64,000 nucleotides of DNA from Phymorhynchus buccinoides. Lineage: Eukaryota > Mollusca > Gastropoda > Neogastropoda > Raphitomidae. This document shows positions 42,762 to 54,056 of this stretch, one piece after another. The DNA lies in contig CM065690.1 in NCBI GenBank assembly GCA_017654935.2, forward strand, positions 18,541,540 to 18,605,539, in the 5' to 3' direction. How positions within the stretch are numbered: the stretch's first letter is position 1; each line of letters begins with the position of its first letter. Below the pieces are notes generated by a model. It did not search any database and was not told the DNA's origin. It saw nothing but the letters and a program-made list of their open reading frames with translations. The position numbers and the translations under genes were made by a program.

Positions 42762-42917
42762 GAGCGCTGGTGGGCGGTGCTGCTGATGTGCATGGGTCTG
42801 GTGGTGTTCATGGGGCTGTTCGTCAAGGTGTGTAGCTACAACACTCCCCCCTTCGACCCCAAGAAAGCGAGGCAGCAGGAGCAGCGACTCCAAAGACGGG
42901 TCGCCCAGGCCAGAGGG
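42762..42917 (+). CDS. ADAM10: ADAM10 exon: transmembrane helix and juxtamembrane tail
   Basis: Reads ERWWAVLLMCMGLVVFMGLF then VKVCSYNTPPFDPKKARQQE and QRLQRRVAQARG. The hydrophobic stretch is the single membrane span (AHWWAVLLMGIALIMLMAGF in vertebrates); the basic run after it is the cytosolic stop-transfer region. The acceptor GTGTCAAG at 42,761 has little pyrimidine, but the phase-0 join DWMV|ERWW matches the family exactly. The donor is GGG|GTGAGT at 42,918 (phase 0). The cytoplasmic tail must continue in a later exon. Confidence 0.95.
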
Positions 42918-42949
42918 GTGAGTGGCCCATAACAGCACCTTGCAACCCT

Positions 42950-44400
42950 CCCTACTCACTCCACGGGTTTTAGGGTTGTACTTGTAGTGCTAGATTGTAA
43001 ACTCTTTTCATGTTATAGTGTTAGGTTGTTACTCGATCTCTACTCATGTCACTAGTTTTATTGCTAGGTTGTAACAATGCTCATGCCATTGGTTTTTGGA
43101 ATGTTGTAACTCTGCTAATGCCTTCAGTTTTAGGGATGGGCTAAGTTGTAACCCTGCTAATGCCTTGGGTTTTAGGGTGGTTGTGCTAAGTTGAAACTCT
43201 GCTAATGCCTTCAGTTTTAGGGATGTTGTGCTAAGTTGTATCACTGCTAACGCCTTGGGGTTTAGGGTAGTTGTGCTAAGTTGTAACCCTGCTAATGCTT
43301 TGGGTTTTAGGGATGTGCTAAGTTGTAACTCTGCTAATGCCTTGGGTTGTTTGTTTTGTTGCACTAAGTTGTAACAATACTCATGCCATTGGTTTTAGGG
43401 ATGTTGTGCTAAGTTGTAACCCTGCTAATGCCTTGGGTTTTAGGGATGTTGTGCTAAGTTGTAACTCTGCTAATGCCATTGGTTTTAGGGTTTTAGTGCT
43501 AAGTTGTAACTGCTAACGCCATTTGTTTTAGGGTTTTAGGGTTTTAGTGCTAAGTTGTAACTCTGCTAACGCCATTGGTTTTAGGGTTTTAGGGTTTTAG
43601 TGCTAAGTTGTAACTCTGCTAATGCCATTGGTTTTAGGGTTTTAGTGCTAACGTTGTAACTCTGCTAACGCCATTGGTTTTAGGGTTTTAGTGCTAAGTT
43701 GTAACTCTGCTAACGCCATGGGTTTTAGGGTTTTAGTGCTAAGTTGTAACTCTGCTAACGCCATTGGTTTTAGGGTTTTAGTGCTAAGTTGTAACTCTGC
43801 TAACGCCATGGGTTTTAGGGTTTTAGTGCTAAGTTGTAACTCTGCTAACGCCATGGGTTTTAGGGTTTTAGTGCTAAGTTGTAACTCTGCTAACGCCATG
43901 GGTTTTAGGGTTTTAGTGCTAAGTTGTAACTCTGCTAACGCCATGGGTTTTAGGGTTTTAGTGCAAGGTTTAACCCTACTCACGCCATGGGGTTTAGAGT
44001 TGTAGTGCTGGGTTGTAACCCTACTCATGCCATGGGTTTTAGGGTTGTAGTGCTGGGTTGTAACCCTACTCACGCCATGGGTTTTAGGGTTGTAGTGCTG
44101 GGTTGTAACCCTACTCATGCCATGGGTTTTAGGGTTGTAGTGCTGGGTTGTAGCCCTACTCATGCCATGGGTTTTAGGGTTGTAGTGCTGGGTTGTAACC
44201 CTACTCACGCCATGGGTTTTAGGGTTGTAGTGCTGGGTTGTAACCCTACTCACGCCATGGGTTTTAGGGTTGTAGTGCTGGGTTGTAACCCTACTCACGC
44301 CATGGGTTTTAGGGTTGTAGTGCTGGGTTGTAACCCTACTCACGCCATGGGTTTTAGGGTTGTAGTGCTGGGTTGTAACCCTACTCACGCCATGAGTTTT
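42950..44400. repeat. 45-bp minisatellite, telomere-like core
   Basis: The unit GTTTTAGGGTTGTAGTGCTGGGTTGTAACCCTACTCACGCCATGG is near-perfect from 43,980 to 44,400 and decays toward 43,000. It starts about 35 bp after the transmembrane exon donor. The length is a multiple of 3, so long frames appear on both strands; they are not genes. TTTTAGGG motifs resemble telomeric repeats. Confidence 0.96.
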
Positions 44401-44741
44401 AGCATTTTAGTGCCAGATGCCTACCATCACAGCAGGCTTGTATTTGTCCCGGAAAGTAAGAAAATGTGGAAAATTAAAATTTTCACTGCCTGTTCCAGTA
44501 GATAAAAAATCGCCAATTATAGAAATTATGAACTGCCATAATTGTGGAATGCAGCCGTTATCAAAGCTTCTGATTGGCTGATGTTACTTCCTGTCAGAAA
44601 TGGTGCAAAATAGTTGAATAAACCCAAAGGGTATTTTGACTGGGTTGCGCAAATGTTTTCTTCAGCAAAGAAGGAAGTAACTATTAAACAATCCCTGATG
44701 TGGATAAGGGCTGTTCATCAAGAAAACAAAACATCTACTTT

Positions 44742-45302
44742 CTTAAAGAGACACCCTGACGGATGAGTTTTTTGCAAGAAACATGTTGAGGTCACCGGAA
44801 AGACAGCCTTTTCAAGGGTCGGAACACTCATTTTGCTCTGGTTTCCTAGAAATCAAACTGTCAAAACGGCGATTCCTCCTTGGCGGAGTTGCCGGAGAGA
44901 GAAGCCATTTTGGACGGGGTGGGTGGAGGCCACTCAGGGTGTTGAAGCTTTTTCTTCTTTGTAGTGCCGTAAAACAAAAATTGGAGCAATTTCCTTTGTT
45001 GTGAGTGAAACTCCTTTTGGTAAACTATAAAAACTGTTTCAAAAGGCTTGTATATGGACATTTTGTTCAAATGATTTGGTGTAACTCAGGTGGCTATTAG
45101 AAAAGAGAAGTCACATGCTTTCTCTTTCTTTCACTGAAAGAATTTGACTCCCAATACCTCCGCCAAGGAGGAATCGCTGATTTGATGGTTTGATTTCTAG
45201 GAAACCGGAGCAAAATGAATGTTGCGATCTCTGTAAAGGGTGTTTTCCTGGTGATCTCGATGTGTTTCTTGCAAAAACTAATCTGTCAGGGTACCCCTTT
45301 AA
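44742..45302. mobile_element. foldback MITE with TTAA-type ends
   Basis: The left arm TTAAAGAGACACCCTGACGG ... GGTTTCCTAGAAATCAAAC ... TTCCTCCTTGGCGG is mirrored by CCGCCAAGGAGGAATCGC ... GATTTCTAGGAAACC ... GTCAGGGTACCCCTTTAA. Arms are about 140 bp with a 200-bp loop. A partial arm is at 10,220-10,317. Confidence 0.85.
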
Positions 45303-45339
45303 GTTTTTATGAACTTTACTCTTAATTGTGACTTACCTT

Positions 45340-45545
45340 AGCACACGTTAAACCCAGTGGCAACGAAAAAGTTGTCATTTGGTCAAAATTTACCCCCCAC
45401 CCCCTTCCTTCCTCATCAGTCACACAAAAATCGCATGCAAAAAAAAAAAAAAAACGGTGGCGCGCTCTCCAGGTGGGAGCAACCTGAATTTCACAGAGAC
45501 GCCTCTGTGACTATGAAGTACCTAATACCAATACCTAATACTATA
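45340..45545 (+). repeat. dispersed SINE-like repeat, copy 2 of 3
   Basis: Matches 10,390-10,606, with a shorter middle after the poly-A tract. Confidence 0.85.
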
Positions 45546-45591
45546 GCAAGAGCCCTGAGTTTAGTGCTGAGGAGGAAGCACATTGGTGATA

Positions 45592-45906
45592 CAGTGGAAC
45601 CTCCCTTATAAGCCCTTCAAAAATCATCCAAAATGAGGTCTTATAAGGGAGGTAATTTTAATACTTACAAAGAAGGGCAATGTCTCAGAAAAGTAGGTCC
45701 ATTGGGACAAAAAGTAAACCGGCACAATCTTCTACTTTTACTTTTATTTTATTTTTTTCACAGTTAGTGGTGTTTGTGGTTTCTTTGATCATATAATCCT
45801 AAAACAAAGTAGGTCTTATATGGGAGGGAGTCTTATACTGGGAGGTCTTATATGGAAAACAAGAGTGGGGTAAGTGGAGTCTTAATACTGTCTTATATAA
45901 CCACTG
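45592..45906. mobile_element. pogo-like MITE carrying a small insertion
   Basis: TA-CAGTGGAACCTCCCTTATAAG ... CCACTG-TA. It is longer than its relatives because 106 bp plus a duplicated AAAGTAGGTC interrupt it at 45,700. Confidence 0.88.
45700..45805 (+). mobile_element. 5'-truncated hammerhead-family insertion with target duplication
   Basis: CATTGGGACAAAAAGTAAACCGGCACAAT matches the sequence 3' of the ribozymes (CATTGGGAGAAAAAGTAAATCAGCACATT). AAAGTAGGTC flanks it on both sides (45,690-45,699, 45,806-45,815); intact MITE copies have this site once. Confidence 0.78.
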
Positions 45907-45940
45907 TAGTAGCTAGTAAACTACATTTTCTTGCCATGTT

Positions 45941-46349
45941 CTTAAAGACCCACTGACCCAGCAAAAGTAAGTCTCTTGATTTGTTCTGGCCAGGTGGGAC
46001 CCACATACAAATTTCTCCAAATTCAAAACGAGGCTGCTCTTTCAAAGTGATGTTTTGTTTTGAATTTGGGGTAATTTGTATGGGAGTCACACATTTTCTT
46101 GCCATGTTCTTAAAGACCCACTGACCCAGCAAAATTAAGGCCCGTGATTTGTTCTGGCCAGGTGGGACCCACATACAAATTTTACCTAAATTCAAAATGA
46201 GGCTGCTCTTCAAAGTGATGTTTTGTTTTGAATTTGGGGTAATTTGTATGGGAGTCACACCTGGCCAAAATAAGATTTCTTACCAGCGATAAGAGGGAAA
46301 ACACGTGATAATCGCTGATTTTGACACGTGGCGTGGTGGGTCTTTAAAA
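45941..46349. mobile_element. foldback MITE with internal duplication; second at 46371-46608
   Basis: Ends TTAAAGACCCACTGACCCAGC and CGTGGTGGGTCTTTAA. An inner 160-bp block (CACATTTTCTTGCCATGTTC ... TTTGTATGGGAGTCACA) is duplicated. A related shorter element with TTAAAGACACACTGACGCACC and GGTGGGTCTTTAA ends lies at 46,371-46,608. Confidence 0.8.
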
Positions 46350-46849
46350 ATCATGGTGTGTACTGGAGTTTTAAAGACACACTGACGCACCACGATTAAG
46401 TCCCTTGGTTTTTTTCTGGGTAGCTGTGACCCACATACAAATGTCCCCAACTTCAAATTGAGGCTGTTCTTTAAAATGATGTTTCGTTTTCAATTTGGGG
46501 ACATTTGTATGGGAGTCAAACCTGGTCAAAACAAGATTTCTTACCTGCTATAAGATGGAAAACATGTGAAACCCGTAATTTTGACACGTGACCTGGTGGG
46601 TCTTTAAGCCTGTTGTGCCTGAAAATTGGAATTCGGGTTGGCATCTCTGTAACTCTACTCAGGCTATGGTGGGTTTTTTTAGTGTTTTAATGTTGTAACT
46701 CTACCCGCATCAATGGACTATAAGGCAATAATTATTAGTTATCAAGTCTGAGATCTCTGCATAAGTATGGAAAGATATACTGTAATAGGAAACTGTTATT
46801 ACAAAACTTTGTGTAAAACTTGGGGGCAGGGGTGGGTGTGGTCTTAGAC

Positions 46850-47340
46850 TATATCGCTGCCCGCATGCAATACAGACGTAACTCAATTTTTATCGATTTT
46901 GAGATTTTTTGCTTATACATAGTACAAGACAAGCACAAAGGGAAAATGAAGCACAAAGCAATATAAAGCATGCAAAACACAACTGTATATATTAACACGA
47001 CAATATCAAAATCAAATAAATTTAGAAGGAAACACACGAATGCAATTATGATAATTAACTGCATTAACCTCAATTCCAAAAGATAAAGACGCTGTGATCA
47101 AAATAAGCTTGTTGAACTTCACGCACTTGCTTCAAAAGTTTCCACAAAGCACAATTGTCTGTCATTTGACGTCATTTTACCTTTTTGACGTCATAATTTC
47201 AGAAGAAGATAAACAAAAAAATTGCCTTTAGCGAAAACTAATGGCTTTAAGATCGCCGCCCGCATGCAATACAGACGTAACTCAAATGTTTTCGATTTTG
47301 AGATTTTTTGATTTCATGTGTTTGTCCATTATTAGCCGTT
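46850..47340. repeat. dispersed repeat with CGCATGCAATACAGACGTAA ends
   Basis: ATCGC-GCCCGCATGCAATACAGACGTAA starts at 46,850 and again at 47,253, and occurs inverted at 51,728-51,760. The 46,930-47,060 body recurs at 52,505-52,625. Confidence 0.75.
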
Positions 47341-48004
47341 TTAGGTGGGGTTGTTACTTCCCTTGGTTTGGTGGCTCACTGATACAGTCCCCTTGTTTGC
47401 TATAACTTCCGGTGGCGAGTTGGGCAGCTACCGTAGATAGTAGATCGACTTTCCTGTTTCTGTTTGCTTCGCAGACGCCACTTCTGACGATAAATCGCGA
47501 TGTTGATACGAACATGAATGTTTTGCTGTCCCTAGACATGATTACGCGAGTTTTACTACTCCTTATTTGCTTCAATAACATTTACTTTGTCACCATCTTT
47601 ACCCTGCGCTTTTTGTTTTGTTTCTTTTCATGGTAGGCCTATGACGATAATGTGTTTACTGTTTACCACATCTGTGTAAATAATTACGGTGTGGCGAGAG
47701 CGCCGTATGCTTTGGTTTGTTCCATAATTCCTTTGATGGTTTTACAACAAATAAAATAATCTGAGTTTGAATTTTGATATGGTTGAGGGGAAAGGGGGCA
47801 TGCAAGCAAACGGGGGATTATACTAGAGGGTGGGTGGGTCGTGGATGAAGGATTTTCACTATGATTTTGGAATGGGTAGAACTAGAAGGGTGGGAGTAAA
47901 GTGGGGCGGATGGGGGAAGGGGCTCGCACAGTGACACGCATACATGTACAGAGATAATTATATATATATAGTTTTACATCAGTTTAAAGAGGCAATGCTA
48001 TGGC
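47341..48004. other. intron, nothing recognised
   Basis: No gene or clear repeat. Confidence 0.5.
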
Positions 48005-48745
48005 ATAGCAGGCACCTTTCTAGAATGGGTTAACCAGTGACATAATTATAAGCCTTTTACTACTTGCCTTATATGCAAATTCCTTGATGTTGACTAACTC
48101 TACTTTTAAGTTGCGATGGAGGAAGCCAAGGGTCTTACTGACTTTGCTGCGCACATTTGAGATGTGGGTGTCCCATCTAAGGTCTTGTGATATTGTAAAG
48201 CCCAGACATTTATTTTCATCTCTATCCAATCCAGGTCCTGGCCATATAGTTGGTAGTTCTTTATCAGGGGATTTTTCTTCCTGATCACATGGAGGCTCTT
48301 GCATTTGTCGGGATGGAAGGACATCCATTTGTTTTCCCATGATGCTAATTCATTTAGGTCTGGTTGGAGATCATTGAGGTCTCTGGGAGGGTCCACAGCT
48401 CGGTGACAGAGTCGTCCACAAAGAGAAAGGAAGTTGGAAGATAGTTGCCTCGAAAGACCATTGATGCCAACAGGAAAAGGGTCGGCCCAAGCACAGATCC
48501 TTGGGGGACTCCTGATTCTACAGGAATAGCTTCGGATGCAGCTCAATCAACAACTATTTTTTCCTGCCTGCCTGCAAGGAAGCTCTCAATTAATCTATTG
48601 ACTGAACTTCTGATCCCATAGTGGCAAAATTATTCATAAGGAGATAGTGATAAATCTTATCAAAGGCCTTTTTAAAATCCACGACTAGGACGTTGGTCCT
48701 TCCAGATAAAAATTTTTTAAAAAGCGACAAAAATGTGCTTGATAG
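48005..48745 (-). mobile_element. non-LTR reverse transcriptase remnant
   Basis: Minus-strand pieces in several frames: TNVLVVDFKKAFDKIYHYLL, SGVPQGS-like decay, LFLLAINGLSRQL, ELASWENKWMSFHPDKCKSL, NKCLGFTISQDLRWDTHISN, KTLGFLHRNL. This is the order of a jockey/CR1-like LINE polymerase palm and thumb. The catalytic YxDD region is degraded (LSLCGRLCH). No ends are visible. Confidence 0.85.
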
Positions 48746-48777
48746 TGGTGGTGAGAAATACTGGGTCACCAACTCGC

Positions 48778-49142
48778 TCACACACACACACACCACAACT
48801 CACATACACACACAACACAACTCACACACACACACGCATGCACACACACGCACACACAGAGGCACGTGAAGGTCGAGAGGGTATACAGTCGTATATTGTA
48901 AAGACAAACAATTTATCATGTGTGTGTGTGTGTGTGTGTCACTGACTGAGTCAGTTGTGTCTGACTATAACTTTTTCATAGCAGATAAAGCGACTGCTAT
49001 TCTACTTCTACAGGGCTGGACTGAAATTTGTTTTCATTGGTGGTAGGTGATAGAAGCTGTGAAGCAGTGACCGACACCTAGGCATCTATATAAAAAAAAA
49101 AGACAAACAATGTATCGTGTGTGTGTCACAGTGTGTGTGTCA

Positions 49143-49191
<49 letters not shown>

Positions 49192-49345
49192 ACTGACTGA
49201 GTCAGCTGACTATGACTTTCACATAGCAGATAAAGCTACTGCTATTCTACTTAGAACTACAGGGCTGGACTGAAATTTGTTTTCAGTGGTGGTAGGTGAT
49301 AGAAGCTGTAAAACAGTGACAGACACCTAGGCATCCATTGTTTCA
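48778..49345. repeat. CA/GT microsatellites within a 210-bp tandem duplication
   Basis: AGACAAACAATTTATCATGTGTG ... CACTGACTGAGTCAG ... GGGCTGGACTGAAATTTG ... GACACCTAGGCATC occurs at 48,900-49,090 and 49,102-49,340. Confidence 0.9.
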
Positions 49346-49389
49346 GAAGGCGTAAAATCTCTATTTTTCTCTCTCTAGGCATCCATAAA

Positions 49390-49640
49390 ATAAGTTTTAA
49401 AAAAAGGACCTAGAATACTACCTTGAGGAACACTACTGCTAACATGTGCAGCCTACAGACTGATTTCACATCTTTACTATTACAATACTGAGTTCTGTTA
49501 CATGAAAAGTCTTCTATCCATTTAAGTAAATTGTTGTGGATTCCATAACCATGTAATTTAATTTTATGTTGTAGGCCTACTTACAACAGTTGTGTTGTAA
49601 TGGAAAGAGTGACTTGTTTTGGGCTTAAATTAAAAGCTGA
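49390..49640 (-). mobile_element. second non-LTR reverse transcriptase remnant
   Basis: Minus-strand reading gives LHGYGIHNNLLKWIEDFSCN, RTQYCNSKD and, after a frame change, SSVPQGSILGPF. These are the palm motifs of a jockey/CR1-like LINE. About 80 codons survive. Confidence 0.8.
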
Positions 49641-51710
49641 TTAAGTTCTTTTAAAACATTTATTATTTATTTTGTTATTATTTGTTTTTAAATAAATAGA
49701 TCTAGCGCAGGCCAAACAATGTCTTAGCGTGTACTATTTCACTTCTGAGTACTGGGTGCACTATCCCAGGTTGTTGGGGTGATGGCTTATGCACACTTTC
49801 TTATTTCAAGCACTGGGAGAGGGGTGGAAGTAAAGTACATTTTCTTACTACACATTTCATAATTTGCACACCATTTCAACGCCCCAGGAGAAATATCAGT
49901 ATGCAGTACACTTTCTTGTTACAAACTTGCTGTTTGTATACCCTTTGAAAATCCAAAATAAACCTTTTTTTTAAAAAGCGTGAATAGCAAATTTCTCCTT
50001 TACATCCTGCAGTCCTGAAGATTACAGGCACATGGGAGGGAACATGACAATCAGTGAACAATTGACATCATTGGTAGTGCAACATACTGGGAATGAGATT
50101 TAAATTATTTTTAAATTTTGTCTGAAATTGAGAGGATGTGGGGATACCCGGATAGTGTTGGTTAAAATAATGTGAGTATGTCTTTCTTTGTTGTGTCAGT
50201 GTATTTGTATTTAATGCTGTCATAAAGTAAAGTACACCTGTGCATGCGCATTAATTTTGAATAAAATCATACCAGCCCCGAAAGTCTCAAAACCTTTTCG
50301 TACGAACCTCCCCCCTTCCTCACTTTTTCTTTAATTGAAGAGTGTTTACTAGGCAAACGTGTTTTGAATAGGCAAACGTGTATGTAATTTTTTTGGGCGT
50401 GGTTTCATGATCACAATAGCAGGCAAATGTATTTCACTTTTACCAAAACCGTTTTGAGAAAAAAAATGTAACGAAGCCTACCTAACTGCCCCCTTCCCTC
50501 CCCTTTTTGGGGGTAAGATTTACTAACTATCCTGGGATAAACACTGATTTTAAGCACTGAGAGAAAGAGCATCATCACCCTAAGCTAAGTGACCCAGCCA
50601 GTCAGGATCCTTTCAGCGGACACCCAACATTATGAAACATAATAGAAAAGGAACATTATGCCTAAGCTAATGAAAAAAGTTATGTTCTGTGGCTTTTTCG
50701 TGCAAGACAGTATGAGTTTGCTCAGTTGCAGGGTTTGTGATCGAATACATAATCACAACTGAGCCAAACAAATAAGATCGTGATCTGTGATGAGAAACAC
50801 ACAGTGTTGTGTAAAAGTAGAGCTGATTAATTTAAAAAAATCAGTGACAAAATTGTGTGTCAGAGATTCAATGCGAGATCTGCAAGCTGCACGCACATCT
50901 TTGGTTGTTCCTTGCCCATTACTTGTCGTCAGGCAAACATTCAGCCCCATCGGCTCGGAAGTGAGTAGATCACTTTTCGCGACTCCGCGCGCTAGAGATA
51001 AACAAGCGCATTCACTCTTGCAAACCGGCTTCGATAAAACGGCTAATAGAGGGTGTGTAGTGCAGAGTGCATGTGAGTTTTTTTAATCATTGTTTTGTTG
51101 ATTTTTTTTCATTAGTTTTGAGCTTGCATGTGTCTTTTAATAAATGTTTCAACTTACACCAGCAGACAAGAATAAGATAGCAACATTCATTGAGTTAAAT
51201 CAACAAATACTTTTCACAATTTCTCCCCATGGTGAAAATGATGTTTTACGTCCTCTCGGTCATAGACACATATGGGACATTTGTAAATACAAAGATGGTG
51301 GGAACAATACTGGCTGCAATGCCCGGAGGCAGTGCAACACCAGTAAAGTCCCGAGTTTTTAGCAATATAGATAAGTGTAGCGGTAACCACGCCTCGGTTA
51401 AACCTCATCGGCTATGGTACCGCCACATTTGTAATTTCTCCCCATTATTTTGTATCTAAAAAATATATTGGAGGGCGTATTGGAGTGCCAAGGTAGCTTT
51501 TATTTTGGACTAAAATTAATTTTCTTCTCAGTCTAAAACCATGATTTGGGGGCAAAATTTCTTATTTCAATATTTCTTAAATAAGTCGTGATTTATTTTA
51601 AAAACTGAAGTGACAAAGTTATTTGATGGCTCGAAATAAAGCCATTATGAAAAAATCTGAAACAATTTGACTTGAAATGACCGAAATAATCAGTTTTTTT
51701 GCTTCTCCTG
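49641..51710. other. intron or intergenic, nothing convincing
   Basis: A short similarity (TGTTTTACGTCCTCTCGG ... CATATGGGACATTTGTAA) links 51,240-51,290 with 25,170-25,220. Short frames at 50,787 and 51,144 have no recognisable motif. Confidence 0.45.
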
Positions 51711-51785
51711 TGAAGTGAGGTCTTTCGACTTACGTCTGTATTGCATGCGGGCGGCGATATGATGCGTCATATACATGTACTTATA

Positions 51786-51945
51786 CAGTGGAACCTCCCT
51801 TATAAGACCTCCCATTATAAGACTCCCTCCCATGTAAGACCTACTTCTCTGAGACATTGCCCTTCTTTGTAAGTATTAAAATTACCTCCCTTATAAGACC
51901 TCATTTTGGATGATTTTTGAAGGTCTTATAACGGAGGTTCCACTA
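51786..51945. mobile_element. pogo-like MITE copy
   Basis: TA-CAGTGGAACCTCCCTTATAAG ... ACGGAGGTTCCACTA-TA, 160 bp, with TA flanks. Confidence 0.9.
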
Positions 51946-52035
51946 TAGTCTGTAAGATATGGTACTTTTTTTTTATATATACTCTCATCTATCTGTCAGC
52001 CATACATGTGCTTTTTCCACTCTTTTTAATATCAG

Positions 52036-52084
52036 GAAAAGCCTACCCGCTTTGAAGAAATCAAGCAAAAACTAGGCCTACAAG
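52036..52084 (+). CDS. candidate ADAM10 cytoplasmic exon
   Basis: A strong acceptor (CTTTTTCCACTCTTTTTAATATCAG) precedes 49 bp reading EKPTRFEEIKQKLGLQ plus one base. A weak donor G|GTTTCA follows. Entry phase 0 fits the transmembrane exon and exit phase 1 fits the acceptor at 61,955. Peptide composition is plausible for a cytosolic tail. There is no homology I can name, so this rests on splice signals and phase only. If the donor is not used, the frame stops 30 codons later. Confidence 0.45.
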
Positions 52085-52374
52085 GTTTCAGAGTTTATTT
52101 TACTTTTGTTTTGTTATGGGTTTTTTTTCTTCTTGCTTTTGCTTTTGTGCGGGTTTTTTCATTTTGGAGTATATGATGAAATGCAATTGAAATCATTAAA
52201 TTGCGTGATTTTTGTTTTGAAAATAGAAGTAGACTGTCTTTTATGACAGTACATTTCATAATTAAGTTGAGTGACTGTAACTTGGGTAACTTTAGAATGT
52301 AACCATAAGTCTTGTGAAGTGATTTAACATATACATACTCGCACCTAATTTTAGCCAAATAAAATGAGTGTGAG

Positions 52375-52942
52375 AGAGAGAGAGAGAGCAACTTTTTATT
52401 TTTTTTTATTGAAGGTAATAGAATAAGCAGTTACATGTACATGTTTTTTACATCCAGCCCTCAAAAATAAAAACCACATAAATAAAAGTAAAGATGAAAA
52501 AAAGAGGGAAAATGAAGCACAAAGCAATATAAAGCATGTAAAACACTACTGTATACAGTAACACAACAATATCAAAATCAAATACATTTAGAAGTAAACA
52601 CACGAATGCAATTATGATAATAGTACATTCGATTAAGGTTTATGTTGGAAGCATGGAGTCAGCAGCATTAGAAATGGTCTAATGCAGTCAGTTAAAGTGG
52701 TTACTGTCGGGCTAAGATGAATTCAGATTTTGTAAACGTCATGTGCATATGAGATTGAGAGAGAGAGAGAGAGTGTGTGTGTGTGTGTGCGTGTGCGCGT
52801 GTGTGCGTGTGTGTATGTGTGAGAGAGAGAGAGAGAGAGAGTCTGAGTTAGTACAGTTTAGTATTAGGCCAAATGCCCGTCTCAATGGGTGAATACAGGT
52901 ATATAAAATATTTAGCAATCAAACATAATAATGTTAAAAACA

Positions 52943-52990
<48 letters not shown>

Positions 52991-53000
52991 ATCACTGCTG
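52375..53000. repeat. GA/GT microsatellites and a dispersed repeat
   Basis: GA runs at 52,373-52,388, 52,758-52,845 (with GT) and 52,948-52,990. 52,505-52,625 copies 46,940-47,060. Confidence 0.9.
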
Positions 53001-53059
53001 ATCTCTGCCATCACTAGTTTAAACAAAGATATAATTATCTAATAGGCAGTGTTTTTTAA

Positions 53060-53275
53060 TTAAGAGTTGATAATATTTGACTGATCATGCAATAGCAATG
53101 GATCTCCTCTTGGTTATAGTTTAGGCAAAGGGAGATCATCTGAGAGCCCATTCTTGGAGAAAAGAAACAAGGGCTACAGCTCCAAGGGTACCAACTCAAA
53201 CTGTGGTGGGAGTACGTACCCTCCCTTTACTGCTATGCCTGGAGTCAAATGTCGCTCACTGTGAATATCAGTTAT
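53060..53275. repeat. dispersed repeat, inverse copy at 58450-58650
   Basis: GTTGATAATATTTGACTGATC ... GGGAGATCATCTGAGAGCCC ... GCTATGCCTGGAGTC ... CACTGTGAATATCAGTT is the reverse complement of 58,450-58,650. Palindromic sequence with TGTCAAATATTAACTCT ends lies beside the second copy. Confidence 0.85.
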
Positions 53276-53315
53276 CTCCTTAGTTATTCACTTCAAACAC
53301 TGAACATCGCTGAAA

Positions 53316-54056
53316 TTGTTGACGGAACATAGCGGAAAAATGGTGAATGTGCGAATCATTTCAGCACTACTGCTCTTTCATCAGTGCCAAATATTCTTTC
53401 ACTTTTGTTGTTGTTGCTATCTGCACAGGCATACGTCCTCCAGTACTTCAAGACTAACCACAGTAACCAACCAGCACAACATCTCTATCAAGTCCTATAT
53501 CTGGTTAGGCAGAAGAAAGAGCAGGGTGGGTGGGGAGAAGGAGGAGGAGGGTGGGCAGGAGACGGAGCAGGGTGGGCAGGAGACGGAGCAGGGTGGGCAG
53601 GAGAAAGATCAGGGTGGGCAGGAGACGGAGCAGGGTGGACAGGAGACGGAGCAGGGTGGACAGGAGACGGAGCAGGGTGGACAGGAGATGGAGCAGGGTG
53701 GGCAGGAGAAAGATCAGTGTGGGCAGGAAACGGATATGGGTAGGCAGAAGATGGAGCAGGGTGGGCAGGAAACGGAGCAGGGTGGGCAGGAGATGGAGCA
53801 GGGTGGGCAGGAGACGGAGCAGGATCAGGGTGGGCAGGAGATGGAGCAGGAGAAGGATCAGGGTGGGCAGGAGATGGAGCAGGGTGGGCAGGAGACGGAG
53901 CAGGATCAGGGTGGGCAGGAGATGAAGCAGGAGAAGGATCAGGGTGGGCAGGAGGAGGAACCAGGTGATCAGGGTGGGCAGGAGGAGGACAGTAGTCAGG
54001 AGGAGGAGCGGACCAGAAAAATACAGCGTTTCTTCAAGGGCTTCAGCTGGCAGTAG
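53316..54056 (+). repeat. 21-bp minisatellite with open GQETEQG frame
   Basis: GGGCAGGAGACGGAGCAGGGT repeats with variants from about 53,525 to 53,990. One + frame (246 codons) reads MVNVRIISALLLFHQ, then GGQETEQ repeats, and ends RKIQRFFKGFSWQ. Opposite and shifted frames are also open because the unit is a multiple of 3. A possible acceptor (CTGCACAG, 53,430) would need phase 2, which no neighbouring exon offers. Coding is possible but unproven. Confidence 0.75.

Noticed and set aside
43648..44505. 246-codon minus and 172-codon plus frames in the 45-bp array
   Set aside because: Same periodicity artefact; both strands open over the same units.
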